Shown: positions 53,586 through 62,444, counted from the stretch's first letter. The stretch is DNA of 64,000 nucleotides from Alphaproteobacteria bacterium (GCA_025800285.1 JAOXRX010000097.1:1-64000), one strand, 5' to 3'. Program-made: numbers and translations. Notes: generated by a model from the letters alone, not told the origin.

Positions 53586-54176
53586 TTATTTTCTAGCTGA
53601 TAAAGCTATAGTTTCTATATCTCCTTTTGCATTTTCCATAGTTACAGTTTTCTTTGATATTTTAACCACTTTAAATCCATTACTTAAAACATCACCTTCT
53701 CTAACCATTTCTGTACCAACACCTTCGTTAACTACTGTAGCCATTAGATTACCTTGCAATCCTTTAATTGAGCTAATATGCATATTTAAAGATGCTTCTT
53801 CTTCATATGAATCAACAACTACTGGAGCCACTGGAGCTATATTAGACACAGGAATAAATCTATCTAATATAGATTTCTCCTGTTTTTTTTCCACTACTTC
53901 CTCTTTTTCTTCAACAGGAGGATTTAGTAATAAATCTAATTTTTTATTTTGTTCTTGAACTTTATATTCAAGTTCTTTCTCTCTTAATTCTAATTGCATT
54001 TTTGTGATATTTTTTTGCATATCTTCAATATCTGATAAATATCCATCATCTTTTGCCATTAGAGGATGTTCAACGCTTGTATTTGCGAAGTTGCTGAACA
54101 TACTATCATCTTGAGCATTTGCTTTAAAAGAAACTAAAGCAAGCCCTAAAAGTAATATTGTTGTAGTTTTCTTCAT
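53586..54176 (-). CDS. pilP: Type IVb pilus biogenesis protein PilP
   Basis: A 196-residue protein with a signal peptide (MKKTTTILLLGLALVSFKANA). Residues 45-80 form a coiled coil (DIEDMQKNITKMQLELREK), then an acidic Pro-containing linker, and a C-terminal domain (VSNIAPV to the end) with LQGNLMATVVNEG and VREGDVLSNGFKVVKISKK, like the PilP/GspC homology region. It joins the inner-membrane complex to the secretin. It lies directly before pilQ on the minus strand and after pilO by 18 bp. Confidence 0.85.
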   Translation of the reverse strand: MKKTTTILLLGLALVSFKANAQDDSMFSNFANTSVEHPLMAKDDGYLSDIEDMQKNITKMQLELREKELEYKVQEQNKKLDLLLNPPVEEKEEVVEKKQEKSILDRFIPVSNIAPVAPVVVDSYEEEASLNMHISSIKGLQGNLMATVVNEGVGTEMVREGDVLSNGFKVVKISKKTVTMENAKGDIETIALSARK

Positions 54177-54194
54177 TTTTTTCTCCTTACTATA

Positions 54195-55469
54195 CTATTT
54201 TTGATAAACATTTCCTGAAATTTCCCAAGACAGAGTTCTTCCTATTTGCAATGTAACATTGTTAACTGATAAAGCAGGGAAAGATACTAAGTACTTTTTC
54301 CAAGCTTCAATAGGATATTTTGTCTTAAAAGAAAACTTAACAGGTTTATAAATTGGTGGAAGAGTAACTGTATTACCATCTCCATCTTTCATAATTCTAG
54401 GCTGAGCTTCTTTCAGAGATACTCCTGAAAGTTTAACATCAACGCCAACTTTTGTTTTTAAATCTAAGAATTGCTGAGAAATTTTAGATCCAGATAATAA
54501 CTCTTCACCTGTAGCAAATTTAAATCTACTATCCATTTTATCTAGAGTTTTTTTCAAAACAGCATTTTCACCTGTAGCACTAAGTGCTAATGAAAATTCT
54601 CCTTGGCTAGCTTTTGCTTCAATATCATAAATATAACCACCTGATTTCTCAGCAAAAGCTGTAATAACCTTACCGTCACAAGCAACCTTATTTATGGACC
54701 AGCCAAAGATATTGAAAGGCAATGAAGTAATTGCTTTTGAACAGTTATCTATGAAAACACTAGCCTCTGGCATTTTTTTCCATGGATCAATTTCTTTTTT
54801 CGCAGCTTCTAATTGCTGTTCTCTACTAATTCTAATTTTTTCAGCTTTTTGCCTTTTATCATCAAAATGATTAAAAGCCATGTAACCACCTATTCCTAGA
54901 ACTGCTGCTAATAATAAGTAATCCTTATATCTAGCTAATAATGAATCAGCTGAAGCCAATTTAACTTTAGAAAAGTTTGTTATTAAAACATCTAAATCAG
55001 TTTCTTTACTATTATCTATATTCCAAGAAGCTGGAGCGAATTTGATAAAATCTCCTCTAATATCAGCAGAGAATTTCATCATCACTTCTTTTGCTTCTTC
55101 TTCTGTATCATAGAAGGCATCTCCATATGGCATAATCATATCATTTTTAGTCATACCAAACCACCATCTGTCACCAAGATTAAAAGCACCTATAAAGTTA
55201 CTTCCAACATTTTCTGTAACAGCGATAGCCAAAGATCTCATACCAGCTCTATGTCCAGCAGATTTCCAGCCTAAACCATACTGAGGTGGAGTACTTTGTC
55301 TAATACAGAAAAAATCAGCACCAACCCCTTCGCTTTTAGCTACATTGCAAGCCTCTTGCATAGCATGACTAGGGTCATCAACAGGATCCCACATCAAACC
55401 AACAGCAAAAAATGTGCCATTTACTTTTGTGACTCCTGATTTTTTTATTCTATCTATTTCGTTTAACAT
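54195..55469 (-). CDS. pilO: Type IVb pilus protein PilO2
   Basis: A 424-residue protein matching the PilO2 family of R64-like pili. The N-terminal 150 residues form a soluble domain (GLMWDPVDD, FFCIRQSTPPQYGLGW, GDRWWFGMTKNDMIMPYG), one transmembrane helix lies near 185-202 (YLLLAAVLGIGGYMAFN), and a long coiled-coil/periplasmic domain follows. It corresponds to the PilM/N-type platform of type IVa machines fused in one chain. It sits between pilN and pilP. Confidence 0.85.
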   Translation of the reverse strand: MLNEIDRIKKSGVTKVNGTFFAVGLMWDPVDDPSHAMQEACNVAKSEGVGADFFCIRQSTPPQYGLGWKSAGHRAGMRSLAIAVTENVGSNFIGAFNLGDRWWFGMTKNDMIMPYGDAFYDTEEEAKEVMMKFSADIRGDFIKFAPASWNIDNSKETDLDVLITNFSKVKLASADSLLARYKDYLLLAAVLGIGGYMAFNHFDDKRQKAEKIRISREQQLEAAKKEIDPWKKMPEASVFIDNCSKAITSLPFNIFGWSINKVACDGKVITAFAEKSGGYIYDIEAKASQGEFSLALSATGENAVLKKTLDKMDSRFKFATGEELLSGSKISQQFLDLKTKVGVDVKLSGVSLKEAQPRIMKDGDGNTVTLPPIYKPVKFSFKTKYPIEAWKKYLVSFPALSVNNVTLQIGRTLSWEISGNVYQK

Positions 55470-55500
55470 AATAAACGCCCTATCTTTGTTAGTTTAAACC

Positions 55501-57087
55501 TTACTCTATAACTCTTGGAGTTATCATAATTACTAATACTTCTTTAGCTATGTTTCCGTATTTTCCACCACCGAATAAATAATTATTTGGGTTTCCTGTA
55601 CCTGATCTTTCTGAAGCATTAATAATTTTATCATAACCAGCTAATACTAAAGTATTTCCTGATTTTAGTTTAATATTTTGCAAGAAATCTCTTGAAACAA
55701 CTGTAGGAAGTTGTATAAATGAAGGTGAATCTTTATCTCCAAATTCAACAACTTTTAAACCAGATCTCTCAGAAATTGACATTGAATATTGCATCATGAT
55801 TTCACCATTAGCTAAAATTCTTGGCAAAACATTCATTACAAAACCAGTTGTTATATCTCCTGGCGTTGCTGACGATGTAACAACACCATCATCTACAGAT
55901 TGTTCAACTTTTCTTACATAAGCTTCTCTTGTAATAATTTGTAGAGGAACAGTATGGTTATTAAGAGTTGTAACTGTAGAGTTTGTTACTTGTGATTTAT
56001 CAAATTTTTCTGACAAAGCCTTTAAGATAATATTTGCTGTATTTTCTCCTGAGTTTGAAGAAAATTTTGATGTCATAGAGCTTAACCCTGTTACTTCTGT
56101 TAAGTTTCCTTTTGGACCAGACCATTCAAAGCTAAACTTATCAGATACATTCTTAAGAGCAGCTGTAAAGTCAGTTTGGAAAGTATCTAGCTCACTTGTA
56201 ACTATAGACATAACATTTACATCAATTACAACTTGTCTTGATAAAATCTCGTTTTGTTTTTTAACCAAGTTTTCAACTTTTCTAATTGCTAGAGGAGAAG
56301 ATGTAATAGTTAAAGTTCCTGTTGATGGAGACATTGCATAAGTTGACCCCTCTGGAACCATTGACTTAATCACTTCTTCAATTTCTTCCCAAACACTTAG
56401 AGAGGCTGTAACCTCTACAGTGTTATCTGTTCCTGATTGAGAGCTCTCACCTCCACTACCTTTTCCAGTTGATGCTTCTGAACTATCAGACTCTGATGTA
56501 ATTTCAGAATTCACTTCTGTTTTTGAAGGTAAAGAGTATAGAGCTAATGTTCTTGTTACATATTTAGATAAGTAAATTACATTTTCTCTGTGTTCCCAAA
56601 AAACATCAAATTTTGTAGATAATTGGTTTAAAAGCCCCACAAAATCACCACTATAAGAAATAGTCATGCTTTTTGATGAGCTATCTGCAGATGATAAATC
56701 TAAAGCCTCATCTGAACTATCACTTGAAGATGTTGTACTTTCTGCATCTCTTACAACAAATCTCATACCTGTCATACCAGACAAATCAGAAGCAATCTCA
56801 TTAAGAGTTTGTTCTTCTGTACTCATATAAGTTATGTTACTATATTTATTAGGTAGAGGATCTCCATTTTGCTGACGGTAACCTCTTGATCCCAACCATA
56901 CTCTATCAGAATGTCTTACAGAGCTTACATTTTTATAAGCATCTGAAGCATCTCTGTATTTTTTTAATCTTTGTGCAGCAACAGTATCTTGACTGCTTAC
57001 ACTTGATTTAGCTCTTTTTTGCAAATCTGAGCACCCTGTTGTTGCTAATAAAACGCAACTTAATGCTATAATACTTTTCTTAATCAT
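55501..57087 (-). CDS. pilN: Type IVb pilus outer-membrane secretin (PilN)
   Basis: A 528-residue lipoprotein secretin through which the pilus leaves the cell. The lipobox is LLATTGC with Cys19. N0/N1-type domains lie in the first 250 residues, with a low-complexity Ser/Gly/Glu linker near 200-220 (SESDSSEASTGKGSGG). The secretin domain has IDVNVMSIVTSEL, AYVRKVE, GFVMNVLPRILANGEIMMQ and the last strand VLVIMITPRVIE. Length is typical. It lies one base before the TcpQ-like gene's stop, cotranscribed. Confidence 0.9.
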   Translation of the reverse strand: MIKKSIIALSCVLLATTGCSDLQKRAKSSVSSQDTVAAQRLKKYRDASDAYKNVSSVRHSDRVWLGSRGYRQQNGDPLPNKYSNITYMSTEEQTLNEIASDLSGMTGMRFVVRDAESTTSSSDSSDEALDLSSADSSSKSMTISYSGDFVGLLNQLSTKFDVFWEHRENVIYLSKYVTRTLALYSLPSKTEVNSEITSESDSSEASTGKGSGGESSQSGTDNTVEVTASLSVWEEIEEVIKSMVPEGSTYAMSPSTGTLTITSSPLAIRKVENLVKKQNEILSRQVVIDVNVMSIVTSELDTFQTDFTAALKNVSDKFSFEWSGPKGNLTEVTGLSSMTSKFSSNSGENTANIILKALSEKFDKSQVTNSTVTTLNNHTVPLQIITREAYVRKVEQSVDDGVVTSSATPGDITTGFVMNVLPRILANGEIMMQYSMSISERSGLKVVEFGDKDSPSFIQLPTVVSRDFLQNIKLKSGNTLVLAGYDKIINASERSGTGNPNNYLFGGGKYGNIAKEVLVIMITPRVIE

Positions 57088-57088
57088 A

Positions 57089-57916
57089 CTAATTCACCTC
57101 TCCATTTGAAGTTGTTTCTATTACTAATGTATTGTTTTTATAAAAAGTTCCCACTACAGGAGGATCAGCTTTTTCAAAAGCTGTGATTAGCTCTGAAGCA
57201 GCATCAACGAAAGAACCTGAGAAAACAATTTCTGATTGGATATTAAAATCTCTATCAGACTCCCAAACAACATTCCATTCAGCTTTATCCCCCCAAGATT
57301 TAATTGTTTCTTGTAGAGTATATCCTTTTTTAACTTCCCATTTAGGTTCTACTTTAACCATTTCTTTAACAACAGGAGTTGACTTAACTTCCGCAACAGT
57401 CTCCACTTCTACAGCTTCATATTTAATAGCTTTAACTGGTTGTTTTACTTCTGGCATAATTTCTACAACAGGAGTATTAATCATCATTTCGACTTTTTCT
57501 TCAACCATAGGAGCTTCAACTTCTTTTATTTTAGATACCTGTTCAACAACTGTCGTTTTAACTTCCTCAACAGCTTTTGCAGGCCTTGCAGACATAAAGT
57601 CTTGAGCATTTGCAATATTTATTACATTCTCTACAACACTATAACCAAGACCTAAATCAGATAAAAGAGAACTTAGAGTCTCTGACCAACTTTCTTTATA
57701 TTCATAAGAAACTAACTTTCCTAAATCTTGATCTGTCTGAAAGGAAAAATCATAATCCACTGGAACAATTTTTCTCAATGCAACAACTAAAGGGATTGAA
57801 TCCACCTTAATAGTTTCTTTTGCTCCGGAAATCTCGAACTGGGCTTCAGAAGGAGAAGTCACTCCTAAAGACACCAAAAAACCTAAAACAGTTACTTTTA
57901 ACATTCTACTTAACAT
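57089..57916 (-). CDS. pilL: TcpQ/PilL-like pilus protein
   Basis: A 275-residue protein with a signal peptide (VTVLGFLVSLGVTSPSEA), a first domain ending near residue 105 (KIVPVDYDFSFQTDQDLGKL, a secretin N0-like fold), a Val/Glu/Pro-rich linker of about 90 residues, and a C-terminal TcpQ domain (WEVKKGYTLQETIKSWGDK … WNVVWESDRDFNIQSE). TcpQ/PilL proteins help place the secretin in the outer membrane. It is the first gene of the leftward pilus operon; 131 bp separate it from mutL. Confidence 0.82.
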   Translation of the reverse strand: MLSRMLKVTVLGFLVSLGVTSPSEAQFEISGAKETIKVDSIPLVVALRKIVPVDYDFSFQTDQDLGKLVSYEYKESWSETLSSLLSDLGLGYSVVENVINIANAQDFMSARPAKAVEEVKTTVVEQVSKIKEVEAPMVEEKVEMMINTPVVEIMPEVKQPVKAIKYEAVEVETVAEVKSTPVVKEMVKVEPKWEVKKGYTLQETIKSWGDKAEWNVVWESDRDFNIQSEIVFSGSFVDAASELITAFEKADPPVVGTFYKNNTLVIETTSNGEVN

Positions 57917-58047
57917 TTTTAAACAGTACTCCTTATACTCTTTGTTAAAAAAACAACCAATTTGCTTTAACTAAAACAAGTCCTTACTTATAGTAAACAA
58001 TCTTTTTTTGCATAAAGCAAGCTTTTTTCATATTTTTTTAATTTTTT

Positions 58048-59856
58048 CTATCTGTTAAATAACTTTTCTATATCTTTTAGAGTTAATTTAACATATGTTG
58101 GTCGTCCATGGTTACATTGTTGAATGTTTTTACATTTTTCCATTTGTCTTAATAATTCATTCATTTCAGTAATGGACAAAACTCTTCCTGATCTAACAGA
58201 ACCATGACATGCAATGGTTGCACATACTTCATATAACTTAGTCTCTAATAAGTCGCTTTCACCTAAACTTAACAACTCATCAGCTAAATCATTAACCAAT
58301 TGTTTTATGTCTACTTTATTTTTCAACAAAGCAGGTACAGACCTAACAACAACAGCACCTTCCCCAAAACTTTCAATTTCTAAGCCTAATTTATATAAAT
58401 CACTTTGCTTATTTAATAAAATATTTATAGATTCGTCTTTTAACTCCACAACTTCAGGTATTAAAAGGTTTTGAGCAGAAACACCACCGCTTTTTAAATT
58501 ATCCTTAATGCTTTCATATACTATTCTCTCATGCACAGCATGCTGATCTATTAAGAAAACAGCATCTTCTGTTTGCGAAATTATATAATTTTTATGAAGT
58601 TGAGCCTTAGCACTACCCATAGGATATAAGTCAATTGAAGAAGGATGTTCTTCCATTAACTCTTCATTAACCATTTCTGCTTTTACCGAAGGAGCAACCT
58701 CCATTAAATCATTTTGCCTTAAAGGTTTTTCAAATTCTTTATAATCAGAGTAATTTATTTTTGAAAATTTAGGTTCTCCAAAACTCCTGTTTGAGAACAT
58801 CTTACTCTTATCAACAGCTTTATAACCAGTATCAAACTTACTTTTAATTTCAAAGATACCCTGAGTATCTTCTCCTCTATTATTCTCTATTGCCTCTCTA
58901 ATAGAATGAACCAAAGCCCCTCTTATAACACGATTATCTTTAAACCTAACCTCTGTCTTAGCTGGATGAACATTTACATCAACATCCTTAGGAGGTAATT
59001 TAATAAACAATACAACTACAGGATATCTACCGTGCTCTATTACATCCATATACCCCGCTCTAATCGCCCCCATAATAAATTTATCTTTTATTGGACGACC
59101 ATTTACATATACATATTGATATAAGCTATTAGCTTTATTAAAAGATGGAACTCCTATAAACCCTGATATTTCAATTTCATTAACATTTGATTTAATCTCT
59201 ATAGATTTTTCTGAGAACTCTTTACCGACAATATCATAGATCTTATCTTGTAAATCAGAGGATACAAAATTAAACACTTTCTTATCATTATTAACCAGCG
59301 ATATCGACACTTCAGGATTAGCCATAGCTATTTTTTCTACAACTTCCTTGATATATCTTGTTTCTGTAGAATCCGCTTTTAAAAACTTCAATCTAGCAGG
59401 AGTAGCAAAGAATAAATCCCTTATTTCTATCTTTGTGCCCTCATTTAAGGCTGTAGGCTTTATCTCGACATTCTTACCACCTTCTACTTTTAATTCCCAA
59501 GCTTCTGCATTACCATCTTTCTTAGATTTAATAGAGACTCTAGCTATTGAGGATATTGAAGCCAGAGCCTCACCTCTAAAACCAAATGTATTTATAGCAA
59601 ATAAATCTTCACTCTCCATTTTAGAAGTAGCATGTCTTTGAATAGACATAGACAAATCATCTTTATCCATACCACAACCGTTATCGCTTACAGAAATAAA
59701 ACTAGCCCCACCATTTCTCACAGAGACATCAATTTTAGTTGCTCCAGCATCTATAGAGTTTTCAACTAGCTCTTTAATTACAGAAGCTGGTCTTTCAACG
59801 ACCTCTCCTGCTGCGATTTGATTTACAATATTGTCTGGTAATAATTTAATAGTCAT
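58048..59856 (-). CDS. mutL: DNA mismatch repair protein MutL
   Basis: A 602-residue MutL. The GHKL ATPase domain has ELVENSIDAGATKIDV near 29-44, DNGCGM at 58-63 and GFRGEALASI at 92-101. The linker is variable from 340 to 410. The C-terminal domain carries DQHAVHERIVYE (437-448), the DQHA-x2-E-x4-E endonuclease motif, plus ACHGSVRSG and CNHGRPT. This MutL can therefore nick DNA itself, as expected in a bacterium without MutH. Monocistronic, on the minus strand upstream of the pilus operon. Confidence 0.96.
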   Translation of the reverse strand: MTIKLLPDNIVNQIAAGEVVERPASVIKELVENSIDAGATKIDVSVRNGGASFISVSDNGCGMDKDDLSMSIQRHATSKMESEDLFAINTFGFRGEALASISSIARVSIKSKKDGNAEAWELKVEGGKNVEIKPTALNEGTKIEIRDLFFATPARLKFLKADSTETRYIKEVVEKIAMANPEVSISLVNNDKKVFNFVSSDLQDKIYDIVGKEFSEKSIEIKSNVNEIEISGFIGVPSFNKANSLYQYVYVNGRPIKDKFIMGAIRAGYMDVIEHGRYPVVVLFIKLPPKDVDVNVHPAKTEVRFKDNRVIRGALVHSIREAIENNRGEDTQGIFEIKSKFDTGYKAVDKSKMFSNRSFGEPKFSKINYSDYKEFEKPLRQNDLMEVAPSVKAEMVNEELMEEHPSSIDLYPMGSAKAQLHKNYIISQTEDAVFLIDQHAVHERIVYESIKDNLKSGGVSAQNLLIPEVVELKDESINILLNKQSDLYKLGLEIESFGEGAVVVRSVPALLKNKVDIKQLVNDLADELLSLGESDLLETKLYEVCATIACHGSVRSGRVLSITEMNELLRQMEKCKNIQQCNHGRPTYVKLTLKDIEKLFNR

Positions 59857-59939
59857 AATAAATAGTTTATAATTTATTTAGCTAAAATTGTCAATTAAAT
59901 AGAGAAAATAAAAAAAATGAAAAAAAGTGTTTTTAGGGG

Positions 59940-59968
59940 TTGACAATTTAAAAATGTTACTGTATATT
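59940..59968 (+). promoter_or_regulatory. Promoter of tRNA-Asn
   Basis: TTGACA (59940-59945), 17-base spacer, TATATT (59963-59968), 24 bases before the tRNA. Confidence 0.75.
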
Positions 59969-59992
59969 TCCAACTCAATGGTTAAATATTAA

Positions 59993-60068
59993 TCCCCGAT
60001 AGCTCAGTTGGTAGAGCAAATGACTGTTAATCATTGGGTCGCTGGTTCGAGCCCGGCTCGGGGAGCCA
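59993..60068 (+). tRNA. tRNA-Asn (GUU)
   Basis: A 76-nt cloverleaf with encoded CCA. Acceptor stem TCCCCGA pairs with TCGGGGA, discriminator G. The anticodon stem AATGA/TCATT encloses CTGTTAA, anticodon GTT. D arm AGCTCAGTTGGTAGAGC and T arm CTGGTTCGAGCCCGG are standard. Its last 46 bases plus eight flanking bases are repeated exactly at 61503-61556, marking it as an integration site. Confidence 0.96.
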
Positions 60069-60076
60069 TTTAAAAA
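60023..60076 (+). repeat. att-like direct repeat, copy 1 (in tRNA-Asn)
   Basis: 54 bp identical to 61503-61556; runs from the anticodon loop of tRNA-Asn through CCA into the downstream TTTAAAAA. This is the usual attL position for elements that use tRNA genes. Confidence 0.9.
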
Positions 60077-60090
60077 AGGTAATAAAAACA

Positions 60091-60112
60091 ACGGCTTAGA
60101 GCCGTTTTTATG
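60091..60112 (+). terminator. Terminator of tRNA-Asn
   Basis: ACGGCT and AGCCGT with a TAG loop, followed by TTTT. The sequence to 60500 then has no gene; it holds TTTGTAG repeats and a 13-base inverted piece of tRNA-Asn. Confidence 0.75.
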
Positions 60113-60507
60113 CAAAAAACTCAGAAACATTGGCAAATTTTTACTACAAAATCGACTTTTTGTAGTGTTGTTTGTAGATAGATTTTAAAAAATAATAATT
60201 TTAAGACCCCAAAAACAACTTTTGAGACCCAATGATTATAAATCATTCGTGCGATGAGAACAACCCATTGTTTTTATTATAAAAGCAACTTATTTACATT
60301 ACTTTTTTGTATTGATTTTGTAGATAAATTGACAACATTAAAAAAGCCTTTATTCCTTATCAGAATTGACTTTCAAAGAGATTTATACTTTTTTTATAAA
60401 AAAATATATTTTTAGCTGGACTTTATATTTTTTTGTTCGTAAAGCTGTGTTTAAGCATTAAAAAGCTCGTCTTTAATGCTTAGTATATTGGATATTTGGA
60501 GCAACTT

Positions 60508-60539
60508 GATTGTAGGGATTTATCCCTACAATCTTTTTT
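60508..60539 (+). terminator. Strong hairpin at the end of the ATPase fragment
   Basis: GATTGTAGGGA and TCCCTACAATC form an 11-bp stem with a TTTA loop, followed by TTTTTT on the plus strand. On the minus strand, where the ATPase fragment runs, there is no T-run, so its direction does not match the neighbouring gene. Confidence 0.7.
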
Positions 60540-61200
60540 ATGATTGCTTATCTATAAAATATTTATTTTCTCTTTTTATAAAAGCTTGTTCTGAACCTTC
60601 CAATAAAAGTAAATTCTCTTTTTTTGCTATATCACAAACATCTTCAATTGCCATTTGAGACACTTCTGTTTTATTACCTTCTTGTTTTAAAACATATATT
60701 TGATCCGCATCAGCATTTATAACAATGTTCGCATTATGTGTCGCAAAAATAAGTTGCCTATTTTTTTTGACTTTTTTGATAATCTCAACAAGTTCTTCAG
60801 AAATCATTTTCTGATCCAGATGTGTTTCAGGCTCATCAATAATTAATGGTGAATTTCCTAATATAATTAAAACCAAGACTATTGCAGTTGCTCTTTGACC
60901 AAATGATAAATTTTCTAAAGTTTTATCTTTATAAAGAATTTCAAAAGAAGTATATTTTGTGCAGTTATATTTTGATAACATATGATATAAATCATATAAC
61001 CTTTTATTTCTTTCATTTTGTTCAAAATACTTTATTAATTTTTCAGATGTTTTCAATTTTAAGTTTTCTTTGCAAAGATTTTCTAGTTTTTCAGCTACAG
61101 GAATTCCACTCCTCGGGTTTTGCCTATCTAAAAGAGACCTAAAGTCATTTTCCGCACCCCCTGTTTCATTGTTGATAAATTTAAAAAAATCATTTGTGCT
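60538..61200 (-). pseudogene. 5'-truncated SMC/RecF-like AAA ATPase
   Basis: The frame is open from 61200 down to 60538 (about 220 codons) but has no ATG at its start and lacks any Walker A. It starts with KFINNETGGAENDFRSLLDR-like coiled sequence and holds the ABC/SMC signature LSFGQRATAIV, Walker B LIIDEPETHLDQ, and the switch IFATHNANIVINADADQI. It ends with LLEGSEQAFIKRENKYF, close to the C-terminus of large defence-type ATPases. So only the C-terminal third remains. A TAA at 61201-61203 closes the frame upstream, marking the truncation point. Confidence 0.7.
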
Positions 61201-61284
61201 TTAGAATAAAAAACAGCTCTAAAACAGAGTGAAAAAATACAGAAAAAAATCATCATATTTTGATATATTTTTTAACAACAATGT

Positions 61285-61423
61285 TTAATACAGCTTAATA
61301 GAGGTTAATGTGATTTAAGGAAGTTTAAAGAATTTTAAGGAAAGTTAAGATTTTGTAGTTACTTTGTAGTTAGATTCCTTAAATTTCCCTAATTTTCCTT
61401 AAATTTGCTTAACTTTTCTTAAA
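61285..61423. repeat. 10-bp-phased TTAA arrays in inverted halves
   Basis: On the plus strand TTAA begins at 61285, 61295, 61305, 61315, 61325, 61335 and 61345: seven units of exactly 10 bp, tending towards TTAAGGAAAG. After TTTTGTAGTTACTTTGTAGT, a second array with TTAA at 61379, 61399, 61409 and 61419 (CTAA at 61389) reads TTAAGGAAAN on the minus strand. So two phased arrays face each other around a tandem TTTGTAGTTA. A 10-bp period is not coding; it puts every unit on the same face of the helix. Confidence 0.8.
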
Positions 61424-61502
61424 CTTTGACTCTTTTTGAAGCTCGCAGAAAACCTAGCTAAATCGTTGTATTAATGAGAAAATAAAAAATATTTTACACT
61501 TA

Positions 61503-61556
61503 ACTGTTAATCATTGGGTCGCTGGTTCGAGCCCGGCTCGGGGAGCCATTTAAAAA
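61503..61556 (+). repeat. att-like direct repeat, copy 2 (tRNA-Asn 3' part)
   Basis: Identical over 54 bp to 60023-60076. It lacks the 5' half of the tRNA, hence is not a functional tRNA. A terminator-like hairpin (GCAACT/AGTTGC, 61561-61576, with seven or eight T) follows it, a position equal to that after the intact tRNA. Confidence 0.92.
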
Positions 61557-61640
61557 TACGGCAACTAAAAGTTGCTGTTTTTTTATGCCCAAGCAACGGT
61601 GTGTGCGGGCTTCAGGCAATAACTTTGCCTTTGAAAATCA
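61543..61640. repeat. Island module repeat, copy A
   Basis: GAGCCATT, AAAATACG, a hairpin with T-run, TATG-CCAAGC-ACGGTGTGTGCGGGCTTC and AATAACTTTGCCTTTG: the same order is found at 63219-63320 with only small differences, apart from the hairpin arms, which differ but keep pairing. Confidence 0.85.
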
Positions 61641-61656
61641 ATTTTATTTCTAACTT

Positions 61657-61728
61657 TTAGGGGGTTGCTAAAATTTCATAATTAGCATCATTTACAAAAT
61701 CAGACAATCTTTCTATTTTATATTCCAT
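61657..61728 (-). pseudogene. N-terminal stub of a truncated gene, 23 codons
   Basis: ATG 61728 has a strong AAGGAG site six bases upstream, and the frame (MEYKIERLSDFVNDANYEIL) reads well but stops at 61657, exactly where the island module repeat begins. It is best read as the start of a gene cut off by recombination at the repeat. It could also be a real micro-protein. Confidence 0.45.
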
Positions 61729-61839
61729 ATCAAACTCCTTTATTAATAGATATTCAGCATAACTTTATAATATTCTATACTCTCATTATTTATTTCTCTA
61801 TTAATTTTTTTATAAAAACTTTAAATCTTATTTTAACTA

Positions 61840-61876
61840 AAAAAAGCCGTTCAACTTAATGAACAGCTTTATTTTA
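61840..61876 (-). terminator. Terminator of the 87-residue gene
   Basis: On the minus strand AAAGCTGTTC and GAACGGCTTT pair (one G-U) around ATTAAGTT, followed by a T-run, 20 bases after the stop codon. Confidence 0.82.
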
Positions 61877-61896
61877 ATCAATCTGTAATATAAAAA

Positions 61897-62160
61897 TTAC
61901 ATCCCAGGCTTTTTTAACTTAGATGCGTTATTCTTTTTCATCATTTTTTGAACTTGCTTATTAAAAGCTTCTTCATCAACTTCATTCGTGTCGATATTAT
62001 CTTTCTCAAGCTTTTCCCAATAAGAATGATTCAAATCGAACTCTCCTGTTTTCCAGTTTAGAGCATAAATTCCTCTTTCAAGCCCTTCTTCATCTTTTTT
62101 AACTTTTACAGGTCTTTGACCAACTATATAATAATCATATGTAAATTTTTCTTCTGTCAT
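61897..62160 (-). CDS. Hypothetical protein, 87 aa
   Basis: Not recognised. It starts MTEEKFTYDYYIVGQRPVKV and has a beta-rich first half with Trp/Tyr residues (YALNWKTGEFDLNHSYWEKL), then a charged, Lys-rich helix ending KKPGM. No signal peptide. A GAAAGG ribosome site precedes the ATG, and a proper terminator follows, so it appears intact although it lies among gene fragments. The 39-codon frame just upstream may be part of the same transcript. Confidence 0.5.
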   Translation of the reverse strand: MTEEKFTYDYYIVGQRPVKVKKDEEGLERGIYALNWKTGEFDLNHSYWEKLEKDNIDTNEVDEEAFNKQVQKMMKKNNASKLKKPGM

Positions 62161-62175
62161 TTTCTATACCTTTCT

Positions 62176-62295
62176 CTAATTAAAACCTTTTGGCTTTGGT
62201 TTTTGAATATCTTTCTTTGGAGTTGCTAAATTCTGTTGTGAGACAACTACATTGTTTTTAGTAGCGATAGATTCTCTAACATCCCCATTATTCAT
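62176..62295 (-). pseudogene. 39-residue frame, probably a C-terminal gene fragment
   Basis: From ATG 62295 it reads 39 codons ending in KPKPKGFN, with the frame open further upstream to 62382 without any start codon. The Lys/Pro tail is like that of cytosolic helical proteins. It ends 15 bases before the 87-residue gene. With no ribosome binding site at the ATG, a C-terminal fragment of a lost gene is likely. Confidence 0.35.
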
Positions 62296-62444
62296 TGAAT
62301 TTAATTTATTTGCTAAAGATTTAGTAGAAAATCTTCGAGAAAAAGAAGATAGTATAAAGAGAAAACTTAAAGTAATATTATCTTAAAGAATCATCAAATT
62401 CCATTTTTTTGAGCTCTTTTTCTTCATATTTTTTCTTTAGAGCC

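Noticed and set aside
57183-57655. Plus-strand frames opposite pilL
   Set aside because: Shadows of the Val/Glu/Pro-rich linker; low complexity and no ribosome binding site.
49272-57916. Type II secretion system
   Set aside because: The gene order, TcpQ-type protein, PilO2 domain and PilS-type prepilins match type IVb pili; no GspL/M or multiple pseudopilins are present.
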